From Prevotella sp. CAG:1031 (GTDB lineage Bacteria > Bacteroidota > Bacteroidia > Bacteroidales > Muribaculaceae), in contig HF985591.1 of NCBI GenBank assembly GCA_000431215.1, positions 1-30,484 on the forward strand: a stretch of 30,484 nt of DNA. Reading direction: 5' to 3'. The position numbers and the translations under genes were made by a program. The number at the start of each line of letters is the position of its first letter. Position 1 is the stretch's first letter. Below, one piece after another: positions 23,385 to 30,424 of the stretch. Under the pieces are notes generated by a model that made no database searches, had not been told where the DNA came from, and saw only the letters and a list, made by a program, of their open reading frames with translations.

Positions 23385-26300
23385 CCTTGCGAACTTCTTA
23401 AAGTGTTAAAAATTTCAGTGGACATTGATTGTAGTACGCCCTTTATTGGGTAATAGAAGAACGTTTCTTCTATTACATCATCGGCCTCCGTTTCTTCCAT
23501 ACGTTGCGTAATACCTTTATCGAGGAATGTTGCAAGGTCTTTTGTCGCTGCTTCTTGAGCCACTTTGAAAGAAGACATTTTAACCCCGAAATTCTTATCG
23601 AAGTTAAAAGCATTATTCATATCAACAAATAGAAATTTGAAGAATGCCTCGACAGCCTTTACAGTCTTGTCCTTATACGCATCAGTTATAGTTGCGTATG
23701 TATCCATATTACTAACGATTCCGGTGCAATCGCTCTTAAAGACAATAGTTTTGTCCCTGCTATCCTCTTCTTCAACCCCAATAAGTCCACCCTTGCAAGT
23801 GGAATCTTTGGGATTAGAATCTTTTTCAAGACCAAGTAATTCAAGTTCTTTTCCATACGGTTTGCCAAGAACCTTCTCAAATACTAACTTGGTATATTTT
23901 GCAAGTATTTTTGAGTCGGTTGTAATGACGCGAATGACCTTACTGCCATTACCACTGAAAGATATGTGTCGTGGTACGTCCAAACCAAGAGATTTCGTTA
24001 TCTGGGCGATGTGATAGATAATCGAGGTATAGAACACGATGAAGACAATCTTGAAATCCTCATCTTCTTGAAGAAGATAATTAAAGTCGATAGCCTTATC
24101 GTTGATGCCAACTGCTCTGGGAAGAGAATTATCCTTTAGCCCAAATAAGAACGATGCCATATTAGATGGATGTTCATTGTTGGTACTGTTGAATACTCGA
24201 ATCAATTCTGACAGATTCTTTTCTTCAAGAAGTTTGATAATGTTGCCCTTGTGATAATCCACAATCCCATTGTGACTATCAAGAGTTGAGAATGAGTTCT
24301 CAAACAAAGCATTTGACGCGAATCTGAACGATGTAACATGATTGATGACCTTATCTTTCGCGAATGCGATGTCCGTAGTGCCACCACCAATGTCCACATT
24401 CACAAGACTGGTTGCCGTTGAGTATCTCTTGAAGAAATATTGAATTGGAGCGGCAGACTCTGTCATGCTATTCGTCACTCCATCACCAAAGTATTCCTTG
24501 TACGCCTCATCCCATGTTTCTTTTAAGCGACGCAGGCGCTTGGGTGCCATACTGATGGGATAGAACCATGTGATTTTAGTTCTGGAGAGATCTCCATTAT
24601 TCAACAATACTTTATTGCGAATTATTAACATTAGAGTACGGACGTAAGATTCCATAACTCGCATATCTTCCCCGTTACCCCATTTGATGTTGTATTTGAG
24701 GTTGTTATACGACAAATCCGAGCGTTTGTCGTATGTAAACGGTAAGTTTACGAGAGTGAATGGATCAATGGTCTTACTCCAATCCACCGTCTTGGCACAT
24801 GAAAGGACGGTTCTTGTTGGAAACTTAAAGTCACCGTTACCAATTTCACCGGGAATAAAATCCTTTTCTATGAGTTCCGTCTCTGCTTGCAAGTCTTCCA
24901 GATAGCCATATTCATTCTTCTGAGGAATGAACATCTCACATAACTCTCGGTCTTTCTGAGTAAATGAGAATACTTTGGGTGCCTCTCCGCTCTTGCGATA
25001 TTCTATATGAGTATTTGATGTGCCGAGGTCAACAGAAAATTCGTATGACTCTACGTTTCGTTGTGGCTTAAATACAGGCACAATAAGTCCTCTATATGTG
25101 TTGCAGCTAACTTGTATATAGTCGAAGTTTTGACCCTTGACAAGATAGTTCTCAGCCTTTATGAGAATCTCTTGATCCTCATTTCGGCAAGACTTAAACG
25201 GCATACCGATTTTTTCAGCATCAGCATAGAATGAGAGTTCTATCTTTGTACTTGATGCTTGGATGCACGAAACATTATAGATTGCATCTGCCGCATTATT
25301 GAAGCGTACCTGCGGCATGATGAAACCCGTGAATCTCAGTTCGGTCACGTTGCCGGCATTATTTTGAATGTCCGCTGAACTATTATTATAGTATATGCGA
25401 GAATATTCTATGTAAGTAATATTTCCGGCTCCCTTAATGGGAATACGTATGGTTATGTTTACCGAATCACCGGCAAGCAGTTTCATTTCGACCATTGGTT
25501 TCCCGTCTTGCATATTGCCTCGAAGTTCTTCAACTGTGAAATATTTGAAGAACAAGGGTTTTAATGGCAGAAGAAAAGCCAGTTCAGGCTTGTCTATTTT
25601 GATATGGGCATCAAAATAGTTCGCCGTGTTGAGCGTATGAGGGACCTTAATGATACTATCTTCAAGGAAATCGCTGATTGTAAGATATGGATGGATTGAC
25701 CCCTCAAATGGTAACTGTCGTCTTGATAAATCAGATTCAGTTTCCTTATAGCCTGCTCTATTTGTATTTCCCCATTTGCCAGTCGTGTATTGTAACTGAC
25801 TGTAACGGTTTCCAGCTTCAATAGGTAGAACCAAAGGAAGATTTTCGGTTTCCTTAGAAGACTTAATTACAAAATCGCTTGATGTAGAGACCGGACGATG
25901 GGCCTTCTTATATAGAGTATAACCCAATACTTCGACGAGGTCATTCTGCTGAATATCCTTTACTTCAATAGAATCAAAGTCTTCAAGAACGATGGCTGAA
26001 ACACTATTCAGCTCATTCTTTTTGTTTTGGTCTTCTATTGCTTTATATGTCGCATTAAGATATGCCTCAACTTCGGGAAAAAGTCCAGCAAAATTGGGAA
26101 TACTCTTTCGCAAAGCGAACAGATATTTGATAAACTCAAAATCACGTTTGTAGAGAGGCTGATACTCACTATCAAACGGTTTATCCTCCCCAAAGAATAT
26201 GTCATTGACATAACTGAGGTCATTAGCGTTACTGAAGAATAGAGTTGCAGGTGATGTTGCACCTATGATATTGAGTTCATCCGGTCCTTCAAGATAATTC

Positions 26301-26776
26301 AACAGATATATGTTCTTCAGCTTATCGAAATTGTATGTCTTTGCATCCGAACTCATATACTTTCTCAAGGCATCTGCCAAATATCGATGTCCTGCAATCG
26401 AAGACTGCTCCAACTCCGTAAGCATGAGAGAAGGATCCCATTTGATTACTTCGACTTTGCCAGTATATTTATCAAGGTTGAAAAATATCTCTGCTACATC
26501 AAGTGAATCAGAAACCATTTTGTGGAAAATGGTTTGACCGTCTAATGCAATTTTCCGGGTTCTCTTATCAGGTTTACAAACTTCCTTAAAAGCTGTCTTT
26601 ATAAGATCTATGCGGGCAAACGGCGACGGTATAGATGTAATTTCATGACGGGCAGATGCACCATCCGGATCCTCTATCGTGTCGCGGCTTGCAGAATTAT
26701 AGGGAAAGGCTGGACTGTTGTTCCAGTCCTCATAAGTGGATGTGCCCTCCTTATATAATCGGAATATCTTTGACAT
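23381..26776 (-). CDS. Large actin/Hsp70-fold ATPase
   Basis: The 1131-residue protein has a roughly 575-residue N-terminal part without a recognised domain, followed by a complete actin/Hsp70 (ASKHA) nucleotide-binding core. Phosphate-1 is at D583 (FSVDLGTSNTHIEY), phosphate-2 at D795 (VNVDIGGGTTDIAFAK) and an adenosine-type motif at about 939-945 (ISFSGNGSK, usual GGxSxxP). The extra length and the weak adenosine motif set it apart from DnaK. Such ATPases may polymerise (actin-like) or act as chaperone-like switches. No membrane segment is seen, so it is cytoplasmic. The Tubulin_2-like gene lies 5 bases upstream. A membrane-bound J-like protein without HPD is encoded further down (18182-19177). 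Confidence 0.88.
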   Translation of the reverse strand: MSKIFRLYKEGTSTYEDWNNSPAFPYNSASRDTIEDPDGASARHEITSIPSPFARIDLIKTAFKEVCKPDKRTRKIALDGQTIFHKMVSDSLDVAEIFFNLDKYTGKVEVIKWDPSLMLTELEQSSIAGHRYLADALRKYMSSDAKTYNFDKLKNIYLLNYLEGPDELNIIGATSPATLFFSNANDLSYVNDIFFGEDKPFDSEYQPLYKRDFEFIKYLFALRKSIPNFAGLFPEVEAYLNATYKAIEDQNKKNELNSVSAIVLEDFDSIEVKDIQQNDLVEVLGYTLYKKAHRPVSTSSDFVIKSSKETENLPLVLPIEAGNRYSQLQYTTGKWGNTNRAGYKETESDLSRRQLPFEGSIHPYLTISDFLEDSIIKVPHTLNTANYFDAHIKIDKPELAFLLPLKPLFFKYFTVEELRGNMQDGKPMVEMKLLAGDSVNITIRIPIKGAGNITYIEYSRIYYNNSSADIQNNAGNVTELRFTGFIMPQVRFNNAADAIYNVSCIQASSTKIELSFYADAEKIGMPFKSCRNEDQEILIKAENYLVKGQNFDYIQVSCNTYRGLIVPVFKPQRNVESYEFSVDLGTSNTHIEYRKSGEAPKVFSFTQKDRELCEMFIPQKNEYGYLEDLQAETELIEKDFIPGEIGNGDFKFPTRTVLSCAKTVDWSKTIDPFTLVNLPFTYDKRSDLSYNNLKYNIKWGNGEDMRVMESYVRTLMLIIRNKVLLNNGDLSRTKITWFYPISMAPKRLRRLKETWDEAYKEYFGDGVTNSMTESAAPIQYFFKRYSTATSLVNVDIGGGTTDIAFAKDKVINHVTSFRFASNALFENSFSTLDSHNGIVDYHKGNIIKLLEEKNLSELIRVFNSTNNEHPSNMASFLFGLKDNSLPRAVGINDKAIDFNYLLQEDEDFKIVFIVFYTSIIYHIAQITKSLGLDVPRHISFSGNGSKVIRVITTDSKILAKYTKLVFEKVLGKPYGKELELLGLEKDSNPKDSTCKGGLIGVEEEDSRDKTIVFKSDCTGIVSNMDTYATITDAYKDKTVKAVEAFFKFLFVDMNNAFNFDKNFGVKMSSFKVAQEAATKDLATFLDKGITQRMEETEADDVIEETFFYYPIKGVLQSMSTEIFNTLRSSQG

Positions 26777-26781
26777 AGTAA

Positions 26782-28176
26782 TTAGTTGCTTAACTTTTCT
26801 TTTACAATTTTTTGGGTACCGAGATAGAACATCTCAAGGAATTTGTTCTCCTTACCACTACTCTTGCAATTCCTGACCGCTGAATTGAGTCTGTCCGTAA
26901 CGAGATTATAGTCTGAGAATTTACTCAAAATCCTTTTGGGCTTAACGCCTTCGACAAGGTCAAAAGGCTTATCACCACAGGATAGATTGAAGAGGTATAA
27001 GGAGCGTTTATTCTCGCGCATCTCTTTAAGCCATTCATGGTATTTGCGGAAGAAATCGGTAAGGTCGTTGAAGAAAATGCTGTTATACAAATCTTCAAAA
27101 TTACCATTATTTGCGTTGAAGGAGCTGGATTTATATGTTTCGGCTTTGTACGTGAGGGCGTTTGACATCATTGTGAACTGAACCATCGGATTGTAGAGCA
27201 TGTTACGCATCCTTTGATAGAACGAGTTAAATGATACTGCATCGGCCCCATCCTTAATGCCCAATTCCATATTTGATGTGCCCGTATAGGTACTATTGGA
27301 AAAATCCACTATAGCAGTCGCTCCAAGGAACTCTATTAAGTGCGCATCATTCTGTTGAGCGGAACCACCTTCATGATTCTCATATGTCTTTGCCACATCA
27401 TCAGCGAGATAGTAGAGGGCATCAATAGAGCCATTCTTACTAATATTGCTTTCGTAATAAGCAAGAGCTGATTTAGTCTTTGATATGAACGTGGATGAAT
27501 CAATTTCACTATCGTCATCCTGCTTCAATTTGAAATAAGGAAGAATAGTGATTGCGCCTATTGTAGCACGATTGATTATATCATGATTCGGGAAGTTGTT
27601 TCCAGTCCGGAGTGTTTTCAGCAATAAAGGGAATCCACTCGCACCTGTTCCGCCGAAAATGGAGCTGATAATGAATATACGGTCTCCATCGCTAAAATCA
27701 CTTGCAAAAGCATCAAAATCGGTCGAATGTGCTATTTGATTTAAGACAACACTTCCAATATTGGGATTTCCCTTAAAACCTACCTCCATTGATGATTGGA
27801 GATTCTTATCAGAAAACAGCATCTTTGTCAAGGCTTGATTGGCCTTGTTCATGGACGCATAATCAATGAACTGTTGGAATGATTTGTCATCAGTGTCATT
27901 GATTAAAAGGGTATAATTGGGTAAAATCTGCTTTATCTCAGTACGAAAGAAACGGTTTTCATTTCCCGTACTGAATTGCAGATTGCTACGAATGGCAGAA
28001 TATTTATTTAGCAGGCTAACAGTTCGGGTTAAGTCTGCATTAGATGTATCGGGATCTATAATGATAGGCACAATCTCGTCAACTCCGACTTTAACGCCCG
28101 AAGCCAACATCATGGTTAAGGATCTTAACACTCTCGACCCTGTACCTCCAATACCAAATATAAATAATTTTGACAT
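26782..28176 (-). CDS. Tubulin-like GTPase (Tubulin_2-type)
   Basis: The ATG at 28176 gives 464 residues and starts MSKLFIFGIGGTGSRVL directly; the longer frame to 28203 begins with TTG. The first glycine loop is at 8-15 (GIGGTGSR) and the tubulin-type signature at 174-181 (FGGTGASG), preceded by a hydrophobic strand (RIFIISSI). This order of motifs matches tubulin/FtsZ-superfamily GTPases, most like the poorly studied Tubulin_2 group rather than FtsZ or TubZ. It should bind a nucleotide, probably GTP, and may form filaments; neither is shown here. It starts 5 bases after the small membrane protein and lies 5 bases before the actin/Hsp70-type ATPase, so the two are likely made together. Confidence 0.85.
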   Translation of the reverse strand: MSKLFIFGIGGTGSRVLRSLTMMLASGVKVGVDEIVPIIIDPDTSNADLTRTVSLLNKYSAIRSNLQFSTGNENRFFRTEIKQILPNYTLLINDTDDKSFQQFIDYASMNKANQALTKMLFSDKNLQSSMEVGFKGNPNIGSVVLNQIAHSTDFDAFASDFSDGDRIFIISSIFGGTGASGFPLLLKTLRTGNNFPNHDIINRATIGAITILPYFKLKQDDDSEIDSSTFISKTKSALAYYESNISKNGSIDALYYLADDVAKTYENHEGGSAQQNDAHLIEFLGATAIVDFSNSTYTGTSNMELGIKDGADAVSFNSFYQRMRNMLYNPMVQFTMMSNALTYKAETYKSSSFNANNGNFEDLYNSIFFNDLTDFFRKYHEWLKEMRENKRSLYLFNLSCGDKPFDLVEGVKPKRILSKFSDYNLVTDRLNSAVRNCKSSGKENKFLEMFYLGTQKIVKEKLSN

Positions 28177-28181
28177 AGTTG

Positions 28182-28640
28182 TTAGAATGGTGCTCGTGAG
28201 CAATTAGAACTCCACCACTTGAAAATGAAAGAGAAGATTATAAATGCGAGGATTGAGAGTATCATGTTTGAAACGCCAAAACAAAGAATCTCTGATTCTC
28301 CAATGTTCAAAGGTACTTGTAGGTTGGTGGATGGATCAATACCGACCATCTTGTTGTCATAGTAGTCCTTTAAGACCCACTGCCATCCAACGATGAAGTT
28401 TATAACGGCATTTGCACCTAAGAAAATGAGCCATCCCCACCAGTTATTCAACCGTGGATGATTGACAGCATAATAATAGATTAACACCATTGCAAGGCTA
28501 ATGCCAAACATGGTGAATCCAATTCCGATGAAAGAATTGTTTTGTGAGAGTGGAGAGGATGATCCCCACATATACTCTGCAAGTTCAAGACCAAAGAAGT
28601 CTTCAAACCAACAGTATATACTTCCAAAGAATTCGCCCAT
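28182..28640 (-). CDS. Three-helix membrane protein, function unknown
   Basis: The 152-residue protein has three likely transmembrane helices at about 36-58, 68-90 and 119-142. Between the last two is a short polar loop (DYYDNKMVGIDPSTNLQ). The N-terminus is Trp/Phe-rich and amphipathic. It starts 4 bases after the vWA-like gene stop and ends 5 bases before the Tubulin_2-like start, so it belongs to the same coupled block. No family recognised. A membrane anchor or channel-like partner of the tubulin-like protein is possible from position only. Confidence 0.7.
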   Translation of the reverse strand: MGEFFGSIYCWFEDFFGLELAEYMWGSSSPLSQNNSFIGIGFTMFGISLAMVLIYYYAVNHPRLNNWWGWLIFLGANAVINFIVGWQWVLKDYYDNKMVGIDPSTNLQVPLNIGESEILCFGVSNMILSILAFIIFSFIFKWWSSNCSRAPF

Positions 28641-28644
28641 ATAT

Positions 28645-29844
28645 TTATTTGCGTTTAACGTTAAAATTAAAAGTGGTGCTTATTTTTTCATTCTTATAGG
28701 CATCGGCAACACCTTGAATAAGGTATTTTATGCCAGTCGTTTTGTCAAGGTTACTCTGAATGTTTGCTCCTGTTTCATCATTGGATTCAGATACCCATGA
28801 CGGCAGTTTAGGAGTATGAAATGTCAGGCAATCCTGAGCAATAGTTGTCCCTTTGGGAATTGTGAACTTAATGAAATGTGAGTATTTGCTTTTGGCATCT
28901 GATATTGGATAAACCCCGTCCACTACTATTGTTGAGTTGTTGAACGTGTAGTTTCCTTTGTCTTGTACCATTCCATCAGGCTGTAGCGTTGTACTGAAAT
29001 CTGCTTGAATAGTAACCTGATAGTCACCGTGATTAGGGACTATCGTTTTGCTCGTCAGACCATTGTTGAAAATATCATAAGGAACTGCCGATTGATTGGA
29101 GAATGCAACGACCCCAGCGAGGTTATACTTCGTCAATTGAGAAAATGGCACTGCTATGTTGAGTTTAGCGAGATAATTTTTGTTGCCAAATATCCAGATA
29201 TAATAAGGACGCTTCACATCCTTGAGCGTTTCAACAACACCATTTGGATAAAAGTATTTTCCATTAAAGTCGGAAGACAATTTAAGTATTTCTACTCCTA
29301 AATCCGAAACTCGCTTTTGCGCGTTGATTACCTCATCCTTAATCCGTATCTCACAATTTGTAAGAAACTTTTGGGCATCTTTAGCCGGTAAATCTAAAAT
29401 ACAATCAGATACAAAGATTGCTACAGTGCTATCATTGACTGTCCCAAGAACAGAAGCAATTATACTGCCCAAATCTGTATTGGCTGTATTTCCACCAGCC
29501 TTGTGAAATGCTGTAGGATTCAAGTCTTTTATGTACGAGGTTAAATTTCCTTTATACGGAATTATCTGACTATTGATGTAGTATAATTGTGTTGTATCTG
29601 TATTGCGGTTCAGATCACTTACAAAATCATAAATTGCATCTTTAAGTTGAGACCCATCGCACATATAGCCATCCATGCTACCTGAATTTTCAATGAAAAC
29701 TTTGAGGCGTGGGTTATTAGTTGGGATAGAAGACGGAACAGCAGTTGAACTGACTTCCACCTTGGTATGCCCACAACTTGCGACTACCACACCGAACAGT
29801 GCAGCTATGCCAATAAGTGATGTTATGATTAGTTTATTCTTCAT
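28645..29844 (-). CDS. vWA-like lipoprotein, first gene of the operon
   Basis: The 399-residue product has a lipoprotein signal peptide (VASC, Cys24), then a von Willebrand A-like domain from about 46. The MIDAS-type motif is ENSGSM at 52-57, where the usual Asp of DxSxS is Glu52. A Thr-containing stretch (GGNTANTD, 117-124) and VSD at 145-147 fit the other two MIDAS positions. The C-terminal half is beta-rich and ends in a Lys/Arg tail. It is probably a metal-dependent binding protein on the periplasmic side or the cell surface. It is the first gene after the control region and is 4 bases from the next gene. The Glu for Asp swap may weaken metal binding. Confidence 0.8.
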   Translation of the reverse strand: MKNKLIITSLIGIAALFGVVVASCGHTKVEVSSTAVPSSIPTNNPRLKVFIENSGSMDGYMCDGSQLKDAIYDFVSDLNRNTDTTQLYYINSQIIPYKGNLTSYIKDLNPTAFHKAGGNTANTDLGSIIASVLGTVNDSTVAIFVSDCILDLPAKDAQKFLTNCEIRIKDEVINAQKRVSDLGVEILKLSSDFNGKYFYPNGVVETLKDVKRPYYIWIFGNKNYLAKLNIAVPFSQLTKYNLAGVVAFSNQSAVPYDIFNNGLTSKTIVPNHGDYQVTIQADFSTTLQPDGMVQDKGNYTFNNSTIVVDGVYPISDAKSKYSHFIKFTIPKGTTIAQDCLTFHTPKLPSWVSESNDETGANIQSNLDKTTGIKYLIQGVADAYKNEKISTTFNFNVKRK

Positions 29845-29870
29845 TCTGTATAACGTCGTTTAATAAGCCA

Positions 29871-29883
29871 CTCTTGAAAAGAG
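29871..29883. repeat. Left inverted repeat of cassette 1
   Basis: ctcttgaaaagag is the exact reverse complement of positions 30046-30058. It lies 26 bases upstream of the ATG of the first operon gene. The flanks are also partly self-complementary (cactctt / aagagtg), so it can form a local hairpin as well. Confidence 0.7.
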
Positions 29884-30022
29884 TGTTTGATGCGAGTTTT
29901 ATGCCTGTCTTACAAATAGTTACATTAAATAAAAATCATTGTTTGCTAAACACGTCCTACTGGTGTAGTCTTACATATCGAGATTTTTAGCCCGTGATTA
30001 TCTGACTCTCAAAGATTTTTTG

Positions 30023-30030
30023 TAACTTTG
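30023..30030 (+). promoter_or_regulatory. Promoter A, Bacteroidetes -7 box TAACTTTG, facing away from the operon
   Basis: TAACTTTG matches the Bacteroidetes -7 consensus TAnnTTTG exactly and lies just after a T-run. A clear -33 TTTG box is not seen at the usual distance. It points right, so in this orientation it does not serve the minus-strand operon. Inversion between 29871-29883 and 30046-30058 would make it face the operon, 54 bases before the ATG at 29844. Confidence 0.7.
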
Positions 30031-30045
30031 CATGTGGTTAAGTAT

Positions 30046-30058
30046 CTCTTTTCAAGAG
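30046..30058. repeat. Right inverted repeat of cassette 1
   Basis: ctcttttcaagag pairs exactly, as reverse complement, with 29871-29883. It lies 15 bases after promoter A. Its 5-base core (tttca) matches the left copy (tgaaa inverted) but not the core of cassette 2. Confidence 0.7.
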
Positions 30059-30175
30059 ATTTGGATGATTGCTAAACACCGATGGCAGAGGTGGGGCGCA
30101 ACTCGTGGGAGCGTCCGTGATTTTCTGATATATGATGGTTCGTTTCGTCATATCTATTTGGTTGGTTGTAGGTAA

Positions 30176-30190
30176 CTCTAAACAAGAGAT
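30176..30190. repeat. Left inverted repeat of cassette 2
   Basis: ctctaaacaagagat is the exact reverse complement of 30361-30375 over 15 bases. The core aaaca is specific to this pair. Arms CTCT/AGAG are shared with cassette 1. Confidence 0.7.
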
Positions 30191-30338
30191 TATGACGGGT
30201 GATGGTGTGATGATAATCAGAAAGATGCGAGGTGTAATCTGCGTAGTTTGCTCAACAAGATGCCTCTAACCCCTTGATATGTTGTAAAGCATAATAAATT
30301 TCGTTAAAGGTTTCAGCCCTCATTTCCAGAATTTTTTG

Positions 30339-30346
30339 TAACTTTG
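30339..30346 (+). promoter_or_regulatory. Promoter B, Bacteroidetes -7 box TAACTTTG
   Basis: Exact match to TAnnTTTG, in the same context as promoter A and also pointing right. No convincing -33 box at the usual spacing. It lies inside the segment bounded by 30176-30190 and 30361-30375 and would face left after inversion, reading through cassette 1 towards the operon. Confidence 0.7.
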
Positions 30347-30360
30347 CAATCTGAATAAGT

Positions 30361-30375
30361 ATCTCTTGTTTAGAG
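30361..30375. repeat. Right inverted repeat of cassette 2
   Basis: atctcttgtttagag pairs exactly with 30176-30190 in inverted orientation. It lies 14 bases after promoter B. Confidence 0.7.
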
Positions 30376-30400
30376 ATTTGGATGGTTGCTAAACAAAATA

Positions 30401-30424
30401 GCCTCGATGCTGGAGCACCGAGGC
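30401..30424 (+). terminator. GC-rich hairpin after promoter B, possible terminator
   Basis: gcctcg (30401-30406) pairs with cgaggc (30419-30424), with one mismatch and an inner tgc/gca stem around a 4-base loop. gttagtgtgtttta follows, a weak U-tract. In the present orientation it would stop transcripts from promoter B after roughly 70-90 bases, or insulate the region from transcription on the right. Confidence 0.5.

Larger units (their letters stand above)
30016..30078 (+). repeat. Promoter/repeat unit A (direct copy of unit B)
   Basis: This unit and that at 30332-30395 share ttttttgtaactttgca, then aagtatctctt, then agagatttggatg and ttgctaaaca in the same order. The bases between ctct and agag differ, and so does the 7- or 8-base spacer after the promoter. 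The arrangement points to a duplicated promoter cassette with a pair-specific recombination core. Confidence 0.8.
30332..30395 (+). repeat. Promoter/repeat unit B (direct copy of unit A)
   Basis: It has the same order of blocks as unit A: T-run plus gtaactttgca, aagtatctctt, a 5-base variable core within CTCT-N5-AGAG, atttggatg, then ttgctaaaca. Identity is interrupted mainly in the core and in the short spacer after the promoter. Confidence 0.8.

Noticed and set aside
29911..29930. Minus-strand operon promoter in current orientation
   Set aside because: The best box is ACTATTTG, which misses the TA of TAnnTTTG, and there is no -33 box; weak expression cannot be excluded but it is not a supported promoter.
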